DNA of 64,000 nt, taken from Clostridioides difficile_A (GTDB lineage Bacteria > Bacillota > Clostridia > Peptostreptococcales > Peptostreptococcaceae). Position numbers and translations under genes: made by a program. Where the stretch lies: assembly GCA_945909635.1 (NCBI GenBank), contig OX246690.1, positions 1,364,001-1,428,000 of the forward strand. The letters run 5' to 3'. Positions 62,423-64,000 of the stretch are shown in pieces; positions within the stretch are counted from its first letter, which is position 1; each line of letters begins with the position of its first letter. Below the pieces are notes generated by a model, which searched no databases, had not been told where the DNA came from, and saw only the letters and a list, made by a program, of their open reading frames with translations.

Positions 62423-62493
62423 AATATCCAAATGTATGTAAAAATAGACTATAATAGAGTAGTATAAATAATATAAAGGGGATAAATTAAAGT

Positions 62494-63780
62494 ATGGAAA
62501 AGGTGAAAATTGCTGTAATTGGAGCAGGTAATAGAGGAACATATGCATATGCTCCATATATTTATGAAAATTCTGATGTATGTGAAATAGTTGCTGTAGC
62601 TGAACCTAAAAAAGGAAGAAGAGAATTATTTACACAAAAATATAATTTAGATAGTAAAAACGTATTTGAAACTTTAGAAGATTTTTTTGAACAAGATAAA
62701 ATGGCAGATGCAGTCATAATAGCTACAAATGATGATAGACATTATGATGTAGCAAAACTAGCTTTTGAAAAAGGCTATCACATATTATTAGAAAAGCCAA
62801 TGTCTAACAGTCTAGATGGTTTGGTGCATATAAATGATTTATGTGATAAGTACAAAGATAAGATTTTTATGATTTGTCATGTACTTAGATATTCTCCATT
62901 TTATAATAAATTAAAAGAAATTGCAGAAAGTAAGAAATTAGGAGAACTGGTTAGTATACAGTACAATGAAAATATAGGATATTGGCATTTTGCACATAGT
63001 TTTACTAGAGGAAATTGGAGAAATAGTAATGAAACAAGTCCTTTAATTTTAGCTAAGAGTTGTCATGATATGGATATCTTATTATATTTAGTAGGTAGTA
63101 GATGTAAAAAAATATCTGCATTTGGAAGTTTGAAGCATCTTAACAACCAACATGCTAGTGGAGAAATGGCACAGAACTGTCTTCAATGTTTAGTTGAAAA
63201 AAAATGTCCATATTCAGCCAAGAAAATTTATCTAGAAAAAGATAGAAGCATAAACAGGGCTGTTCACATAAATCCGACAGAAGAAAATATTTTAAAAATA
63301 CTTGAGACTAGCCCATATGGAAGATGTGTCTATAGATGTGATAATAATGTTGTAGATAATATGGTAAATATATTGCAGTTTGAAAATGGAGTGACAGCTA
63401 CTTTTAATTTATGTGCATTTACTAAAGAAAGCGGAAGAACTATAAAGCTAATGTTTAGCCATGGTGAAGTTGGCGGAGACTTAAATAAAAATGAGATAAG
63501 AATTAAAGAATTTGGAAAAAATGAAGAAATAGTTATAAAACCATCAAATAAACAGAATATGGTAGAGGAATATGACAGAAATCTTATTTCTGAGTTTGTT
63601 AAATTAGTTTCAAATAAAGAATTAGAAAAGAGTAGAGTAGCAGCGAAAGAGGCTATACAAAGTCATGTAATGGCATTTGCAGCTGAATATTCAAGAGTGA
63701 GTGATGAAGTAGTATATATAGAAGATTTTTTTGATAATGCAAAACAAATGACTAAAGAGATAGAAGAAACTATATTTTAA
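62494..63780 (+). CDS. Gfo/Idh/MocA-family oxidoreductase
   Basis: 428 residues. The N-terminal Rossmann fold VKIAVIGAGNRGTYAYAPYI binds NAD(P); EKPMSNSLDGL carries the family EKP motif with the catalytic Lys. A cysteine cluster in the middle (QNCLQCLVEKKCPYS, and YGRCVYRCDNN) may bind metal and is found in a subgroup of these enzymes. Acts on a sugar or inositol-like substrate, identity unknown. AAAGGGG precedes the ATG. Confidence 0.88.
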   Translation: MEKVKIAVIGAGNRGTYAYAPYIYENSDVCEIVAVAEPKKGRRELFTQKYNLDSKNVFETLEDFFEQDKMADAVIIATNDDRHYDVAKLAFEKGYHILLEKPMSNSLDGLVHINDLCDKYKDKIFMICHVLRYSPFYNKLKEIAESKKLGELVSIQYNENIGYWHFAHSFTRGNWRNSNETSPLILAKSCHDMDILLYLVGSRCKKISAFGSLKHLNNQHASGEMAQNCLQCLVEKKCPYSAKKIYLEKDRSINRAVHINPTEENILKILETSPYGRCVYRCDNNVVDNMVNILQFENGVTATFNLCAFTKESGRTIKLMFSHGEVGGDLNKNEIRIKEFGKNEEIVIKPSNKQNMVEEYDRNLISEFVKLVSNKELEKSRVAAKEAIQSHVMAFAAEYSRVSDEVVYIEDFFDNAKQMTKEIEETIF

Positions 63781-63803
63781 TTAGAAAACTTGTTAAATAA
63801 AAT

Positions 63804-63866
63804 AAAGATAGATTATATAATAGATACACTAATGTATGTGTTCTATCAAAAAATCTATCTTTTTTA
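63804..63866. terminator. Bidirectional terminator with nested stem
   Basis: AAAGATAGATT (63804-63814) pairs with AATCTATCTTT (63852-63862), an inner stem TAGATACAC/GTGTTCTA lies in the loop, and T6 follows. Confidence 0.85.
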
Positions 63867-64000
63867 TTAGGACTTTTTCTTATCTCTATCAAAAAAATCC
63901 ATACATTCGGATAAAAGATAAGAGAGTAAAGCGAATAAGATTTCTGTACTTAAAGGAATCGTTATTGAATCCATAAATGTATCAATTATGTTCATAGCTA
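63867..64000 (-). CDS. 3' end of a small minus-strand ORF, cut by the window edge
   Basis: The visible frame encodes MNIIDTFMDSITIPLSTEIL and continues through FALLSYLLSECMDFFDRDKKKS to a stop at 63867-63869. It is open to the window edge; an ATG at 63993-63995 may be the start, but the ribosome site cannot be seen. The peptide has a short hydrophobic stretch and a basic tail, but no family is recognised. It faces the preceding gene across a shared terminator. Confidence 0.4.
   Translation of the reverse strand, partial: AMNIIDTFMDSITIPLSTEILFALLSYLLSECMDFFDRDKKKS

Noticed and set aside
62306..62557. Minus-strand open frame across the EamA/oxidoreductase intergenic region
   Set aside because: It runs through a clear terminator and the start of the oxidoreductase gene, and has no ribosome site.
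1..64000. CRISPR arrays, rRNA, tRNA and complete insertion sequences
   Set aside because: No regularly spaced direct repeats, no rRNA- or tRNA-like segments and no transposase genes were seen on reading both strands.

Overview
The window looks like a stretch of a low-GC Firmicute chromosome, very probably Clostridioides difficile or a close relative. DNA is AT-rich, TTG and GTG starts are common, and gene ends usually carry rho-independent hairpins. The four-gene block at 20780-24498 matches the C. difficile cprABC-cprK antimicrobial peptide resistance locus as I recall it, and the XkdK-to-XkdU gene order at 31.7-42.2 kb matches the diffocin-type tailocins of that species. No database search was possible; all assignments come from reading motifs, gene order and signals.

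Layout. 0.2-17.5 kb is mostly housekeeping: a membrane diguanylate cyclase, an SF1 helicase, an uppP-lepB operon, a degenerate tyrosine recombinase, purB, a MarR regulator, an aminotransferase, a GalT-family enzyme, exodeoxyribonuclease III, a DEDDh exonuclease, glutamine synthetase and an UgtP/MGDG-synthase-like glycosyltransferase. 17.6-24.5 kb is an envelope-defence block: padR, a HAAS-domain membrane protein, a DUF4097 surface protein, a lipoprotein and cprABCK. A palindrome close to ACATAGTACTGTGT sits inside the 17-bp promoter spacer of both padR and the uppP-lepB operon 11 kb away, so a PadR regulon joining undecaprenyl phosphate recycling and signal peptidase to envelope surveillance is predicted. 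24.5-29.5 kb holds a PdxY-type kinase, an amidase-domain protein, a cold-shock protein, a CBS-domain protein with a long structured leader, a parvulin and a membrane protein.

29.6-42.4 kb is a headless phage-tail (R-type tailocin) cluster. Its control region has ImmA/IrrE, a CI-like and a Cro-like regulator with shared operators, and an ArpU/RinA-like activator. The structural genes are tail terminator, sheath, tube, G/GT chaperone with a canonical -1 frameshift signal, tape measure, baseplate genes and a short fibre. The XkdQ-type hub gene appears to start at a non-standard ATT codon and is fused to a 3D domain and an NlpC/P60 peptidase. No capsid, portal, terminase, holin or dedicated lysin gene is visible, and the fibre gene is followed by apparently decayed sequence. 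42.4-45 kb carries two paralogous XRE regulators that share a GTCAAAATGAC operator.

45.2-64 kb: a TetR-MFS pair whose transporter has a very large extracellular coiled-coil loop, glpK, a BusR-like GntR-RCK regulator, and a peptide/pyroglutamate catabolic region. That region has pxpA, an NRAMP-like transporter, pxpB, pxpC, an XRE-cupin regulator, a dipeptide epimerase, a DUF819 transporter and a CocE/NonD hydrolase. It is followed by RidA, an EamA transporter, a Gfo/Idh/MocA oxidoreductase and the end of a small minus-strand ORF cut by the window edge.
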